Below, piece by piece: positions 1-8,676 of a DNA stretch of 64,000 bases (position 1 is its first letter; every line of letters starts with the position of its first letter). Source of the stretch: Labilibacter marinus (lineage in GTDB: Bacteria > Bacteroidota > Bacteroidia > Bacteroidales > Marinilabiliaceae); NCBI RefSeq assembly GCF_001659685.2, contig NZ_LXYE02000020.1:248001-312000 (forward strand), given 5' to 3'. The position numbers and the translations under genes were made by a program. Below the pieces are notes generated by a model. That model saw only the letters and a list, made by a program, of their open reading frames with translations, was not told where the DNA came from and did not search any database.

Positions 1-202
1 TATAACTTTATAACTATCAGTAATACAGGGTTTAAATGGTGTTTTACTTGAGTTATTCTTTATAGCTATAAATATTTCATTCTAGGTTAAGTTTAGGCAA
101 TTTATCCTATTTTTATCCAAACTAACAAAATTAGGCTTACTAAAGTTTAATATCTAAAAAATAAGATATTTATATAGGTATAATTATAAATTAAACATAA
201 AT
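1..202. other. AT-rich leader region before dtd
   Basis: No open reading frame or convincing hairpin is visible here. The stretch is very AT-rich and probably holds the promoter of dtd, but I could not find a TTTG / TAnnTTTG pair, so no promoter is called. Confidence 0.4.
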
Positions 203-655
203 ATGAAAGTTGTACTTCAAAGAGTTTCTGAAGCATCAGTTACCATAAATAATAATATTAACGCTTCTATAAATACTGGACTTTTAGTTTTACTTGGAAT
301 AGTGAACGAAGATGATAAAAACGATATTGAATGGTTATGTAATAAAATAGCTAATCTTAGAATTTTTCCGGATGAAGAAGGTGTGATGAATAAATCTTTA
401 TTAGATGTGGAAGGAGAAATGATTGTAGTAAGTCAATTTACGCTTCATGCTAAAACCAAAAAAGGTAATCGACCATCCTATATAGATGCAGCCAAACCTG
501 ATGTATCTATACCGCTTTATAAGGCCTTTGTGAGTAATATGGAACAGATTATAGGAAGGAAGGTGCAAACAGGCGAATTTGGCGCTAATATGCAAGTTTC
601 GCTGATAAATGATGGTCCAGTAACTATTATTATGGATTCAAAAAATAAGACATAA
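203..655 (+). CDS. dtd: D-aminoacyl-tRNA deacylase
   Basis: Hydrolyses D-amino acids (and Gly) wrongly attached to tRNA, recycling the tRNA in the cytoplasm. The 150-residue length is the family norm. It opens with the typical MKVVLQRVSEASV strand, has the SQFTL motif near residues 78-82 that holds the active-site Thr, and the GPVT motif near residue 138 that forms the cross-subunit Gly-cisPro element. It is followed by a hairpin terminator, then a MazG-like gene and deoC on the same strand, an order I recognise from other Bacteroidota; the three are probably neighbours by history rather than one pathway. Confidence 0.96.
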   Translation: MKVVLQRVSEASVTINNNINASINTGLLVLLGIVNEDDKNDIEWLCNKIANLRIFPDEEGVMNKSLLDVEGEMIVVSQFTLHAKTKKGNRPSYIDAAKPDVSIPLYKAFVSNMEQIIGRKVQTGEFGANMQVSLINDGPVTIIMDSKNKT

Positions 656-656
656 A

Positions 657-686
657 AAAAGAGCCTGAATAAAATCAAGCTCTTTT
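657..686 (+). terminator. Intrinsic terminator after dtd
   Basis: Directly after the dtd stop codon, AAAAGAGC (657-664) pairs with GCTCTTTT (679-686) around a 14-nt loop. The T-tract is part of the 3' arm. Confidence 0.75.
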
Positions 687-982
687 GTCTACAATGGTAA
701 TTGTTGATTGGGTAAACTTATCTTACCATTATTTTTTACTCGTATTAAATGAGGTTTTAATATTTGTAAATTTTATTCTGAGTACAAAATTGGTTAAAAT
801 TTAGATACAGACCAAATGGTCGGTTTAGTGTTTTTATGAAAGTGCCACAAAAATAGATAGATACGATATGTATATTAATGATAATTATAGAATGAAAAAT
901 ATTTTCAATAGCTAATTAATGATTTATTTTTTAATATTTGTTCTCGCTATTTTTAGTAATTCATATATAATGTAATGATTTA
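687..982. promoter_or_regulatory. Intergenic region with TetR-operator-like dyad (807-824)
   Basis: About 300 non-coding bases between dtd and the mazG-like gene. Seen: a dyad at 807-824 with core GACCA-AA-TGGTC (810-821) extended outward by AC/GT with one mismatch, which looks like the kind of site bound by TetR-family repressors; and an exact 13-nt direct repeat TTTTAATATTTGT at 755-767 and 929-941. No TetR gene lies in the window. The regulatory role is inference. Confidence 0.4.
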
Positions 983-1306
983 ATGACGATACAAGAAGCG
1001 CAAAATAAAGTAGATGAATGGATTAAAACCATTGGAGTTCGTTATTTTAGTGAGTTAACTAATATGACCATCTTAACGGAAGAAGTTGGCGAATTGGCCA
1101 GGGTGATGTCTCGTAAATTTGGAGAGCAATCTTTTAAGGAAGGGGAAAAGGATAATTTAAGCGATGAAATGGCCGATGTGTTGTGGGTGTTAATTTGTTT
1201 AGCTAATCAAACAGGCGTTGACTTAACGGAAGCTTTGCAAAAAAACATTGAAAAGAAAACCAATAGAGATATAGATAGACACGCAAATAATAAAAAGCTA
1301 CAATAG
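983..1306 (+). CDS. MazG-like nucleotide pyrophosphohydrolase
   Basis: Predicted all-alpha NTP pyrophosphatase that would cleave (d)NTPs to monophosphates, a house-cleaning role. The 107-residue protein has the two acidic helices of the family: EEVGE near residues 34-38 and DEMADVLW near 61-68, matching the ExxE and ExxD metal-binding pattern. It is a single-domain form, much shorter than E. coli MazG. Its stop codon is one base from the start of deoC, so the two are translated from one message; both deal with nucleotide turnover. Exact substrate cannot be read from sequence. Confidence 0.88.
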   Translation: MTIQEAQNKVDEWIKTIGVRYFSELTNMTILTEEVGELARVMSRKFGEQSFKEGEKDNLSDEMADVLWVLICLANQTGVDLTEALQKNIEKKTNRDIDRHANNKKLQ

Positions 1307-1307
1307 A

Positions 1308-2207
1308 ATGATGCAATCAGAAAATATATTAGAGGATTATCCTATTAATTTTAAGTTGGAGAATATTCAGCAAGAAATAGAAAGTATAACAACTAAAAGT
1401 GGGGATTTAAAGGATGATGTAGACGTACTTAAGTCTATTTTTAGTTGTATTGATTTAACTACTTTAAAGGAAACAGATTCTGCCGATTCGGTGACCGCTT
1501 TTGTTCAGAAAGTAAATGATTTTAAGGATAAATATCCTTCATTACCATCAGTTGGAGCAGTATGTGTATTTCCTGTTTTTGCACCTATTATTAAGCAATA
1601 CTTGAAGATAGAAGACGTACAGAAAGCAGTGGTGTCTGCAGGTTTTCCATCCTCTCAAACTTTTTTAGATTTAAAGGTATTAGAAACCAAAAAAGCGGTA
1701 GATTTTGGAGCAAACGAAATTGATGTGGTAATATCTGTTGGTGAGTTTTTAGAAGGTAATTACGAATTTGTATATGAAGAAATTCGTCAGTTAAAAGAAG
1801 CTTGTGGAGACGCTCATTTAAAGGTTATACTAGAAACAGGAGCCATTAAAGAGCCTGAGTTAATTTGGAATGCATCCATCATAGCAATAGATGCTGGAGC
1901 TGATTTTATTAAAACAAGCACAGGTAAAATTCCAACTGCAGCTACCCTAGAAGCAGCGTTTGTAATGTGTAATGCGATAAAAGCTTATCATGCTAAAACA
2001 GGCAAAAAAATTGGCTTTAAGCCTGCTGGAGGCATTGCTGAAACAACAGAATCTATTGCATACTATTCGATTGTAAAAGAAGTGTTAGGAGAAGAGTGGA
2101 CCAATAATAAAATGTTTAGGATTGGAGCCAGTCGTTTAGCTAATAATCTGTTAACAGATATTTTAAAAATAGAGAATAACGCTACCGATGCGGTGAAGTT
2201 TTTCTAA
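1308..2207 (+). CDS. deoC: Deoxyribose-phosphate aldolase
   Basis: Cleaves 2-deoxyribose-5-phosphate to glyceraldehyde-3-phosphate and acetaldehyde, letting the cell use deoxynucleosides. The 299-residue length fits the longer Bacteroidota form with an N-terminal extension of about 60 residues. Visible motifs are VILETG around residues 178-183, FIKTSTGK around 206-213 with the Schiff-base Lys, and GFKPAGGI with the second active-site Lys. It follows the mazG-like gene with a 1-nt gap. Two hairpins downstream end the transcript. Confidence 0.96.
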   Translation: MMQSENILEDYPINFKLENIQQEIESITTKSGDLKDDVDVLKSIFSCIDLTTLKETDSADSVTAFVQKVNDFKDKYPSLPSVGAVCVFPVFAPIIKQYLKIEDVQKAVVSAGFPSSQTFLDLKVLETKKAVDFGANEIDVVISVGEFLEGNYEFVYEEIRQLKEACGDAHLKVILETGAIKEPELIWNASIIAIDAGADFIKTSTGKIPTAATLEAAFVMCNAIKAYHAKTGKKIGFKPAGGIAETTESIAYYSIVKEVLGEEWTNNKMFRIGASRLANNLLTDILKIENNATDAVKFF

Positions 2208-2297
2208 TAGATTAGTTCTTATAAAGAAAATGAGCTAGTCTTTATTTTCTGTGCTAAACATTCCTTTCTTATTGAAAGAAAAGAAAGCCAATACTTT

Positions 2298-2320
2298 AGG
2301 GATATGATCCCTTATTTTTT
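2298..2320 (+). terminator. Terminator after deoC
   Basis: AGGGAT (2298-2303) pairs with ATCCCT (2307-2312) around a 3-nt loop and is followed by a T-run at 2315-2320. It is the first of two terminator-like hairpins behind deoC. Confidence 0.55.
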
Positions 2321-2351
2321 ATCTATTTGAATAATTACAATACAATTAAAT

Positions 2352-2385
2352 AAATGCTATCTCACTTATAAGGATAGCATTTTTT
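2352..2385 (+). terminator. Second terminator hairpin after deoC
   Basis: AAATGCTATC (2352-2361) pairs perfectly with GATAGCATTT (2373-2382), 10 bp, followed by more T residues. The T-run doubles as the -33 region of the next promoter. Confidence 0.8.
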
Positions 2386-2413
2386 GTTTCCATACGTTCT
2401 TTTTATAAGTTTG
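2383..2413 (+). promoter_or_regulatory. Bacteroidota-type promoter for the flippase gene
   Basis: TTTG at 2383-2386, a 19-bp spacer, then TAAGTTTG at 2406-2413: a full match to the -33 TTTG / -7 TAnnTTTG pattern used by the primary sigma factor of this phylum. Transcription would start near 2420, about 14 nt before the ATG. Confidence 0.7.
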
Positions 2414-2433
2414 AAGTTCATTATATTTCCTCA

Positions 2434-3951
2434 ATGAGTGATGTTTTTAATCGGTTTAGGTCAACTGTAATTCAATCTTTCTTTTACAGTGTAGGTAATT
2501 TATTCGGTAAGTTTTCGGGCGTTATCTTATTGCCTATATACTTATTGTATTTACCGGTAGATGAATTCGGTTTATTTGCGCTATTCGAAGGTATTTTCAC
2601 GCTATTTCAGGTATTTTCGGGTTTAGGCGTAAAGCTTGGTTTTGCACGTTGGTTTTGGGATGAGAAAAACACACCCAATAAAAAAAGCCTGTTTTTTACC
2701 ACATTTGTGTTTAATGCCATAATATGTATCATACTTAGTGTTGTTATGTATTTTGGCTTTGATATACTTTCTCAATACTACTTTAAAACCGAAATATCTC
2801 AGCACCTAATATTGTTATTTATCGCAGGTAACTTAATTAAATTATTTACCGAGGTTCCCATGCTGTTGCTACGTTCTCAGCATAAAGCTAAAAAGCATTC
2901 GGTTATTCAGATTGCGCAGTTAGTATCGTTTGTGCTTTTTGTTTATGTGTTTTTAGCTTGGTTTAAACTCGAAATAGAAGGTATATTTTGGGCTACCATC
3001 TTATCGGCAGCACTTCAGTTGGTATTACTTTTACCGGTGATTATTAAGAATAGTGAAGCAAAGATTGAGGGTAAGATATTAAAGGATATCATTAAATATG
3101 GTTTTCCGGTTGCTTTAGGTAATATGGTGAATGTATTGTTTAATTTCACCGATAAGTATTTTATTAATATCTTCTCTAACCTTAAAAATGTAGGTAATTT
3201 TTCACTGGCGCATAAAATATCTAATATTGTTAATCTATTGGTGGTTAATGCCTTTATTAATGCCTATATGCATAGCTATTTTAAGAGTGCCGACTCCCAG
3301 GATAGTGAGCATTTTTTTAGCAAATCGTTTACTTATTTTTTGCTTGTTATTAGCTTTTGTAGTCTTTTGGTAGTGCTGTTTATAGAAGAAGCGTTTATGC
3401 TTTTTGATACAGGAAACTCAGGTTACGATAGTGCAGTTGTTATTGTACCTGTATTAACCATAGGGCTCATTTTTGGTGGTATTAGGCAAATGTTGATTCT
3501 ACCCATTAATAAAGTAAAAAAGACGCGTATAATAGGCATTTTATCTATAGTGGCAGGGTTTATAAATGTTACACTTAACTATCTGTTTATCCCGCAATGG
3601 CATGCTTTAGGAGCCGCTTATGCTACAGGTATTGTGCAAATATTATCTTCGTTGGTATTGCTTTATTTCTGTATAAAATACACCACTCTTCAATTGGAGT
3701 GGAGAAGATTATTTATTCTGAGCATTAGCTTTATTGCTGCTGTTACACCCATGTATTTATATCAATTCGAAAATATATTGAGCAACATTTTATTCAAGAT
3801 AGTTTTAATTATTGTGTGGGTGTTCATTATCTATTCTTCTGGGTTTCTATCAGATATAGAGCAAGATAGAATTTCTTCTTTTTGGAGTAAATGGAAACAT
3901 ATCTCTCAACTTAAAAACAATATTAATTCACTTAGTGATAAGGAAAAGTAG
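2434..3951 (+). CDS. Polysaccharide flippase-like membrane protein (Wzx/MATE type)
   Basis: Predicted inner-membrane transporter of the oligosaccharide flippase superfamily, which moves lipid-linked sugars across the membrane. The 505-residue protein is nearly all hydrophobic segments, about 12-14, and begins with the typical SFFYSVGNLFGKFSGVILLP entry helix followed by the EFGLFALFEGIFT loop/helix. A short polar C-terminal tail follows. It is alone on its strand with its own promoter, but the neighbouring minus-strand cluster (5511-8676) makes or decorates polysaccharides, so a shared surface-sugar role is likely. Substrate unknown. Confidence 0.85.
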   Translation: MSDVFNRFRSTVIQSFFYSVGNLFGKFSGVILLPIYLLYLPVDEFGLFALFEGIFTLFQVFSGLGVKLGFARWFWDEKNTPNKKSLFFTTFVFNAIICIILSVVMYFGFDILSQYYFKTEISQHLILLFIAGNLIKLFTEVPMLLLRSQHKAKKHSVIQIAQLVSFVLFVYVFLAWFKLEIEGIFWATILSAALQLVLLLPVIIKNSEAKIEGKILKDIIKYGFPVALGNMVNVLFNFTDKYFINIFSNLKNVGNFSLAHKISNIVNLLVVNAFINAYMHSYFKSADSQDSEHFFSKSFTYFLLVISFCSLLVVLFIEEAFMLFDTGNSGYDSAVVIVPVLTIGLIFGGIRQMLILPINKVKKTRIIGILSIVAGFINVTLNYLFIPQWHALGAAYATGIVQILSSLVLLYFCIKYTTLQLEWRRLFILSISFIAAVTPMYLYQFENILSNILFKIVLIIVWVFIIYSSGFLSDIEQDRISSFWSKWKHISQLKNNINSLSDKEK

Positions 3952-4140
3952 TTTTTTTGATGTTGTAAAAAGAGCCATGTTTCTATCTTTTTTTCATAAA
4001 AAGGCAACTTTATAACATATAAATCGTAATTTCAAGTGATTTGGTAAAATAGAATATGGTCGCCCTTTGGGTATTGACCACGCAATCATTGTATTTAATA
4101 ATTACACTGTTATATTTTATTAAACTAAATTATCTAGATT

Positions 4141-5433
4141 ATGAAAAGAGTTTATCTTTTTTTCCTTTTGGCCGTTTTGTGCTTTATTACTCCAACTTCT
4201 TTAAAAGCAATCGATGGTTATTTCATGTTAGGTTACGGAACAATTAGTAAAGGTATGGGAGGTACCGGAGTAGCTTATTATAAAACCTCCATTATTGCCA
4301 ATAACCCTGCAGGTAGAGCTTATTTAGGCACGCAGTATAGCGTAGTAGCAAATTTAATGATGCCTAGTGTAAGTTATACGATTACCGGAATGCCAAGTGG
4401 TGCTGATAAAACCTTTCCATTAACACCAGGAACAGTTGATAGTGATATTAGTCTATTGTTTATCCCAAATATTGCGGCCAACTGGCAGTTAAATGAGAAA
4501 AGTGCTTTTGGTTTTTCTATCTCCGGAAGCGGAATTGCAACGGATTATCCTACAATTACGTTTTTTCATCCATTAACAGATGACCCAGCAGTTACTAATA
4601 CGGGTGTTAATTTTATGCAGTTAAATTTTGATCCATCATACTCTTATAAAATTAGCGAAAAGCATAGTTTTGGTGTGTCTGCTATTTTAACGTATCAACG
4701 CTTTAAAGCGGATGGTTTAGCTGCATTTGGTGGATTATCAACTGCTCCAACTAAATTGACGGATAATGATTTTGATTCAGGTTTCGGCTTCGGTTTTAAA
4801 ATAGGTTATATGGGTGAGGTTTTAGATGGATTACATTTAGGAGCTACCTATCAATCAAAATCGGCCGTTAGCGAATTTGAAGAATATGCAGGTTTATTTG
4901 CTGAGCAAGGTTCTTTCCACTCGCCTAGTAATTGGACCGTTGGTTTAAATTATGAGGTTTCTGATAAGGTAAAGGTGCTTTTTGATGTACAACAAATCAA
5001 TTACAGTGAAGTAAAAGCTATTGGAAATCCAATGCAAAAACTTCTAGAAAGCATAGTCAATCAAACCCCTGATGGATTACTTGGTGCTGATGATGGTGCA
5101 GGATTTGGATGGGAAGACATGACTATTTTTAAAGTGGGTGGTGAATTTGCGGCCAACGAAACCCTAAAACTTAGAGCAGGAGCGGCTTTTGCTAAAGAAC
5201 CTATTCCTTCATCGGAGGTAATGTTTAATATTCTGGCACCAGCCATAAATAACAACCATTTTACTTTGGGAGCTACAAAAACATTCGGAACTAAAGCGAA
5301 AGATTTAAATATAGCATTGGTATATGCACCAAAAAATACAGTTAAAGGAGCAAATCCAATGGAAGCACCTAATCAGCAAGAAATAGAATTAGAGATGGGT
5401 GTATTTGAAGTTGAATTAAGCTTAACCTTTTAA
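4141..5433 (+). CDS. FadL/OmpP1-family outer-membrane transporter
   Basis: Predicted outer-membrane beta-barrel that lets long-chain fatty acids or other hydrophobic compounds pass. A signal peptide covers about residues 1-23 (ending SLKA), followed by the family's hatch-like start with YGTISKGMGGTGVAYY and NNPAG near residues 35-58. The rest alternates strands and loops and ends in Phe (ELSLTF), the usual barrel-assembly signal. Length 430 is typical. It is monocistronic, ended by two tandem hairpins. A longer overlapping frame upstream at 4056 is not coding. Confidence 0.92.
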   Translation: MKRVYLFFLLAVLCFITPTSLKAIDGYFMLGYGTISKGMGGTGVAYYKTSIIANNPAGRAYLGTQYSVVANLMMPSVSYTITGMPSGADKTFPLTPGTVDSDISLLFIPNIAANWQLNEKSAFGFSISGSGIATDYPTITFFHPLTDDPAVTNTGVNFMQLNFDPSYSYKISEKHSFGVSAILTYQRFKADGLAAFGGLSTAPTKLTDNDFDSGFGFGFKIGYMGEVLDGLHLGATYQSKSAVSEFEEYAGLFAEQGSFHSPSNWTVGLNYEVSDKVKVLFDVQQINYSEVKAIGNPMQKLLESIVNQTPDGLLGADDGAGFGWEDMTIFKVGGEFAANETLKLRAGAAFAKEPIPSSEVMFNILAPAINNNHFTLGATKTFGTKAKDLNIALVYAPKNTVKGANPMEAPNQQEIELEMGVFEVELSLTF

Positions 5434-5455
5434 AAAATATTGCGTAGTAAAGAAT

Positions 5456-5481
5456 GAGCCCCGAAACCCCGTTCGGGACTC
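5456..5481. terminator. First hairpin between convergent genes
   Basis: GAGCCCCGAA (5456-5465) pairs with TTCGGGACTC (5472-5481) with one C-A mismatch. No T-run follows on the plus strand; on the minus strand the 3' flank is moderately T-rich, so it may serve the glycosyltransferase message. Confidence 0.45.
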
Positions 5482-5496
5482 TTCATGATAAGGTAG

Positions 5497-5526
5497 GCTC
5501 CACTAAGCAATTAGTGGAGCTTTTTT
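5497..5526 (+). terminator. Terminator of the FadL-like gene
   Basis: Perfect 10-bp stem GCTCCACTAA (5497-5506) / TTAGTGGAGC (5511-5520) with a GCAA tetraloop and six T residues (5521-5526). The 3' arm overlaps the stop codon and last codons of the convergent glycosyltransferase gene. Confidence 0.9.
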
Positions 5527-6428
5527 ATGTCTACCTGTGCCTTTATGGTTTTAAACCAATTAATGGTTTTTCGATAAAACGAAGTATTGTAAAAACGTTT
5601 AAATTTCTCTTCAATATATGCATTAAAATCTTCACTTGGGCAAAAGTGGTAATGGCTTTTTTCTTCCAAATTCAGTTTAGAGTCATATTTAAGGCTTTTT
5701 TTCATATGGGTACCACTACCATCCACGCCGAGGTTATTAATGAAAGAAATAGTGGGATAAACGCTAGGTAAGTTATGTTTGTAGGCAGAATAATTAAAAC
5801 GAATAGACCAAGAATGAATTTTTTGTTGCTGCTGCTTTAATAACATGATGGATAAATCATTTCCTCCACGGTCAAACTGATGTCTTTTATCTTTATCCAA
5901 GAAGAAATGGTTAAAATCAGAAACCTGCCAATCAGTTCGTTGCCAGTTCTGTTTCCAGGTAGCCCAACCCCAGCTGCAATTACGGTGTGCCAGATAAGTA
6001 TCGTAACTATAATTTTTAGGTTTATTAATATTGGGCGAATATCCAGCTATGCTCCAAATATGATTTGGATTATAATGCTTCAGTGCCTCATTCATAAAAC
6101 CCAAAAAATAGGGAGAGGTTTCTAAATCATCTTCTAAAACAATAAGTTTAGTTTTTATTTTAAATACATGATTTACACCTTCAATAATAGATTTAGCTAA
6201 ACCTTTATTTGATGAATTAAAAATAGGTGTTATACTTTTGAAACCGCTTAATTTTTGTAGATAATCTCGCACATCTTCTACGGATTTTTGCTCCTCTTCA
6301 TTTCTTCCATAATCCGAAAATACATACAAATCACTTTCCTTAGCCAGTAGGTTATTTTGCAAAGCTTCAACGGTACGGCGAGTGTGTTCTAATCGGTTGT
6401 ATGTAAAAAGAAGTATAGGAGCTGGCAT
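5511..6428 (-). CDS. Glycosyltransferase (GT-A fold, GNT-I-like)
   Basis: Predicted cytoplasmic sugar transferase. The 305-residue protein starts with a Rossmann-like strand (PILLFTYNR) and carries an EDD motif at residues 99-101 within LEDDLETSP, the metal-binding DXD of GT-A enzymes; SWGWATWKQNW near 152-162 is typical of this family. It abuts the pyruvyl transferase stop codon with no gap, so it is the third gene of the 8676-5511 operon. Probably adds a sugar to a cell-surface polysaccharide; donor and acceptor cannot be told. Confidence 0.85.
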   Translation of the reverse strand: MPAPILLFTYNRLEHTRRTVEALQNNLLAKESDLYVFSDYGRNEEEQKSVEDVRDYLQKLSGFKSITPIFNSSNKGLAKSIIEGVNHVFKIKTKLIVLEDDLETSPYFLGFMNEALKHYNPNHIWSIAGYSPNINKPKNYSYDTYLAHRNCSWGWATWKQNWQRTDWQVSDFNHFFLDKDKRHQFDRGGNDLSIMLLKQQQQKIHSWSIRFNYSAYKHNLPSVYPTISFINNLGVDGSGTHMKKSLKYDSKLNLEEKSHYHFCPSEDFNAYIEEKFKRFYNTSFYRKTINWFKTIKAQVDIKKLH

Positions 6429-7604
6429 TTAGTAGTTTATATAGTTAAAAATATTGGATGTTTTTATGGCTTCTAATTGAGTGCTTATTTGTTTACTATA
6501 TTGAGGTAGTTCTTTCAATAATTGGTCCGAAGCATGTATTAAACTATTAATATCAGTAGTCCGTATATCAAAGTAATAATCAGACATATTAAATGTATTC
6601 ATAACATGACTATATTTATTGGCCCAGCCTAAAACTAAACAAGGTTTGCTCATTTTTAAAGCATGAATTAAGCCATGATATCGTGCCGCAATAACCATCT
6701 TCGACGATTCAAATATTTCTTGTAATTCCAATGGATTTAAATCTTCATTAACAAGTTGTACTTGCTCACTTTTTACTTGTTGATATATTAAATCACATAA
6801 TGCTTTGTCATCTGAAGAATGTCTTGCAATAACTACTTTATTTTCGTTTTTAATCAGATGTTTAATTAAATTTGAAAATATTATAACGATCTCCGTTTCT
6901 GGTGTAATTCTGGTTAATTGTTTATTCGGAATAACTACAATTGAATTGGCAGAAATAGGGTAGGAGTTTTGTGTTGGTACAGACTTAAAAATATTATCCG
7001 CCTTAATTTTTTCCGATTGCAATACCAAATCAAATGAATCAATCACTTTTTTGGCATTGATCTTTTCTAGATACTTTCTACAATTGGGTTCGCGAATAAA
7101 AATGGCATCAGGATATTGTAAGTACTTTTTAATTAAAGGCCATACCACCATTTTTCTCCATCCTGTAAAGTCAAACGGACCAATAGATTGCGGCATAAAC
7201 ATAAATGGTACTTGATACTTTTTAGCCAGTTTTACTGGAAACAGTGTGGCATAGGTCCATATAGGTTTTTGATTGTGCGAACTCACACCGTATCCACTAA
7301 TGTCCAACACTAAATCAGCCGATTTAAAATGAGTACTTATTTCTGCTTCTGCATTACTAATGGGCTTAGGTTTAACCAATAACTTAAGGATAGGAAAAGC
7401 CATTCGTAAAATAGTACGCACGTGCATATTCACTACCTGAAAAGTGTATTCTTCCTTTTTATTTCCTTTTAGAGAAGGAAAAATATCAACCATTACTATT
7501 TCGGCTTGTGGATATTTCTTCTTAAGTCCATCCACCAAACAAAACAGCATCGATTGAGCGCCTTTATTGATAAAATTACCACCGGTAATAATAATTTTCT
7601 GCAT
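6429..7604 (-). CDS. Polysaccharide pyruvyl transferase family protein
   Basis: Members of this family (CsaB/WcaK type) add ketal-linked pyruvate to cell-wall or exopolysaccharide sugars using phosphoenolpyruvate. Seen are the N-terminal GGNFINKGAQSM loop near residues 8-19, the FMPQSIGPF stretch near 135-143, and the C-terminal ARYHGLIHALKMSKPCLVLGW segment (given only in outline here) that contains the conserved R-H pair. Length 391 is normal. It lies between the nitroreductase-like and glycosyltransferase genes, with 4-nt and 0-nt gaps. Confidence 0.88.
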   Translation of the reverse strand: MQKIIITGGNFINKGAQSMLFCLVDGLKKKYPQAEIVMVDIFPSLKGNKKEEYTFQVVNMHVRTILRMAFPILKLLVKPKPISNAEAEISTHFKSADLVLDISGYGVSSHNQKPIWTYATLFPVKLAKKYQVPFMFMPQSIGPFDFTGWRKMVVWPLIKKYLQYPDAIFIREPNCRKYLEKINAKKVIDSFDLVLQSEKIKADNIFKSVPTQNSYPISANSIVVIPNKQLTRITPETEIVIIFSNLIKHLIKNENKVVIARHSSDDKALCDLIYQQVKSEQVQLVNEDLNPLELQEIFESSKMVIAARYHGLIHALKMSKPCLVLGWANKYSHVMNTFNMSDYYFDIRTTDINSLIHASDQLLKELPQYSKQISTQLEAIKTSNIFNYINY

Positions 7605-7608
7605 CCTG

Positions 7609-8676
7609 TTAATTGTATTTTCTAAGTTGCTCCAACGGTTTACGCACCGAATAAGCTAATTTACCATCTTCTGCCGCATATCCATAAGCAATCATCATAA
7701 TAGGTCGTTCAAATTCGCTTAACGATAGTAGTTGACGTACTTCTTGGTCTTTTGTTTTATTTTCGGGCCAATTTAGAGGACATGAAGCAATACCCAAGTT
7801 TTCTAAGGCCAGCATAAAATTCATGGCGGCTAAACTGGCATCAATATACATTAAATGACGATCGGATAGGGAAGGAGACACGTTCATTTGTCCTACCACG
7901 GCAACCATAGCTACTAACTCATCCGAGAAGCCTGTTGTACCAGCAGGCAATTTGGCCATTTTCCGAGCTAATTCGGCATCATCAATAATCCTGAAACTAA
8001 AGGGTTGGCGATTACAACTACTCGGGGCTAATCCTGCTAATTCAACCGCTTTATCTACCAAAGTTCTATCGGGTATTTTTCCAGCTTCAAAAAATCGAAC
8101 CGACTTTCTTTTTCTCACCAAGGCATCAAAAGAATTTACGTCTGCTTCAGTATTTTCTGAAACGCCAAAAGGAGCGTACGTTTTTGATGAATGCGAAATA
8201 GGAGAGAGCTGTTTAAAAATATGCTGTGCCTGATCTCTTTTGGGAGAAGACGCTGTTACCTCGAAATACTGCGTAAGAATATCGAAGGCCCATTGTATTT
8301 GCAGGTTATCGTGTTTGTTATTTACCAAGGTTTGTAGCAAAAAAACGGTTTCTTCAATATAATCCAACGCAAATATTTTACGGCGATTTTTCATGATTAA
8401 GCCCTTCTCAATACGATGAATATTTCGGCGCAGTAAAAAGAGGTTTTCTTGCTGACGATGTTGCTTTTTAAGATAGTCTCTACGTGCACCAATAAACATT
8501 TTCATTTCGCTGCCAAACGACTTAGAAAAAAGAAAATATAAATTGGGGGCGTAAGGTATTTTAAGGAGTATTGGGTAGATAAATGCATAGTGCCATTTTT
8601 CCCTGAATCTCAGGTAAGAATGGTAACTATTCTCAATAAATCTTTGCCCAAATATTTTTCGAATAATCGATTTCAT
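7609..8676 (-). CDS. Nitroreductase-family protein with long N-terminal extension
   Basis: The C-terminal half (about 185-355) is a flavin-dependent nitroreductase fold: RKRKSVRFF near 188-196 and APSSCNRQPF near 217-226 form the FMN-binding N-terminus, and IASCPLNWPENK near 295 and the closing IAYGYA region complete it. The first about 180 residues are basic and aromatic with no motif I recognise. The protein heads a three-gene operon with pyruvyl transferase and glycosyltransferase, a grouping typical of polysaccharide loci. Its redox substrate is unknown; it is not a simple 200-residue nitroreductase. Confidence 0.8.
   Translation of the reverse strand: MKSIIRKIFGQRFIENSYHSYLRFREKWHYAFIYPILLKIPYAPNLYFLFSKSFGSEMKMFIGARRDYLKKQHRQQENLFLLRRNIHRIEKGLIMKNRRKIFALDYIEETVFLLQTLVNNKHDNLQIQWAFDILTQYFEVTASSPKRDQAQHIFKQLSPISHSSKTYAPFGVSENTEADVNSFDALVRKRKSVRFFEAGKIPDRTLVDKAVELAGLAPSSCNRQPFSFRIIDDAELARKMAKLPAGTTGFSDELVAMVAVVGQMNVSPSLSDRHLMYIDASLAAMNFMLALENLGIASCPLNWPENKTKDQEVRQLLSLSEFERPIMMIAYGYAAEDGKLAYSVRKPLEQLRKYN

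Noticed and set aside
4056-4247. 63-codon frame overlapping the FadL-like gene start
   Set aside because: Overlaps the signal peptide region of a well-supported porin gene in another frame; its residues look like shifted translation.
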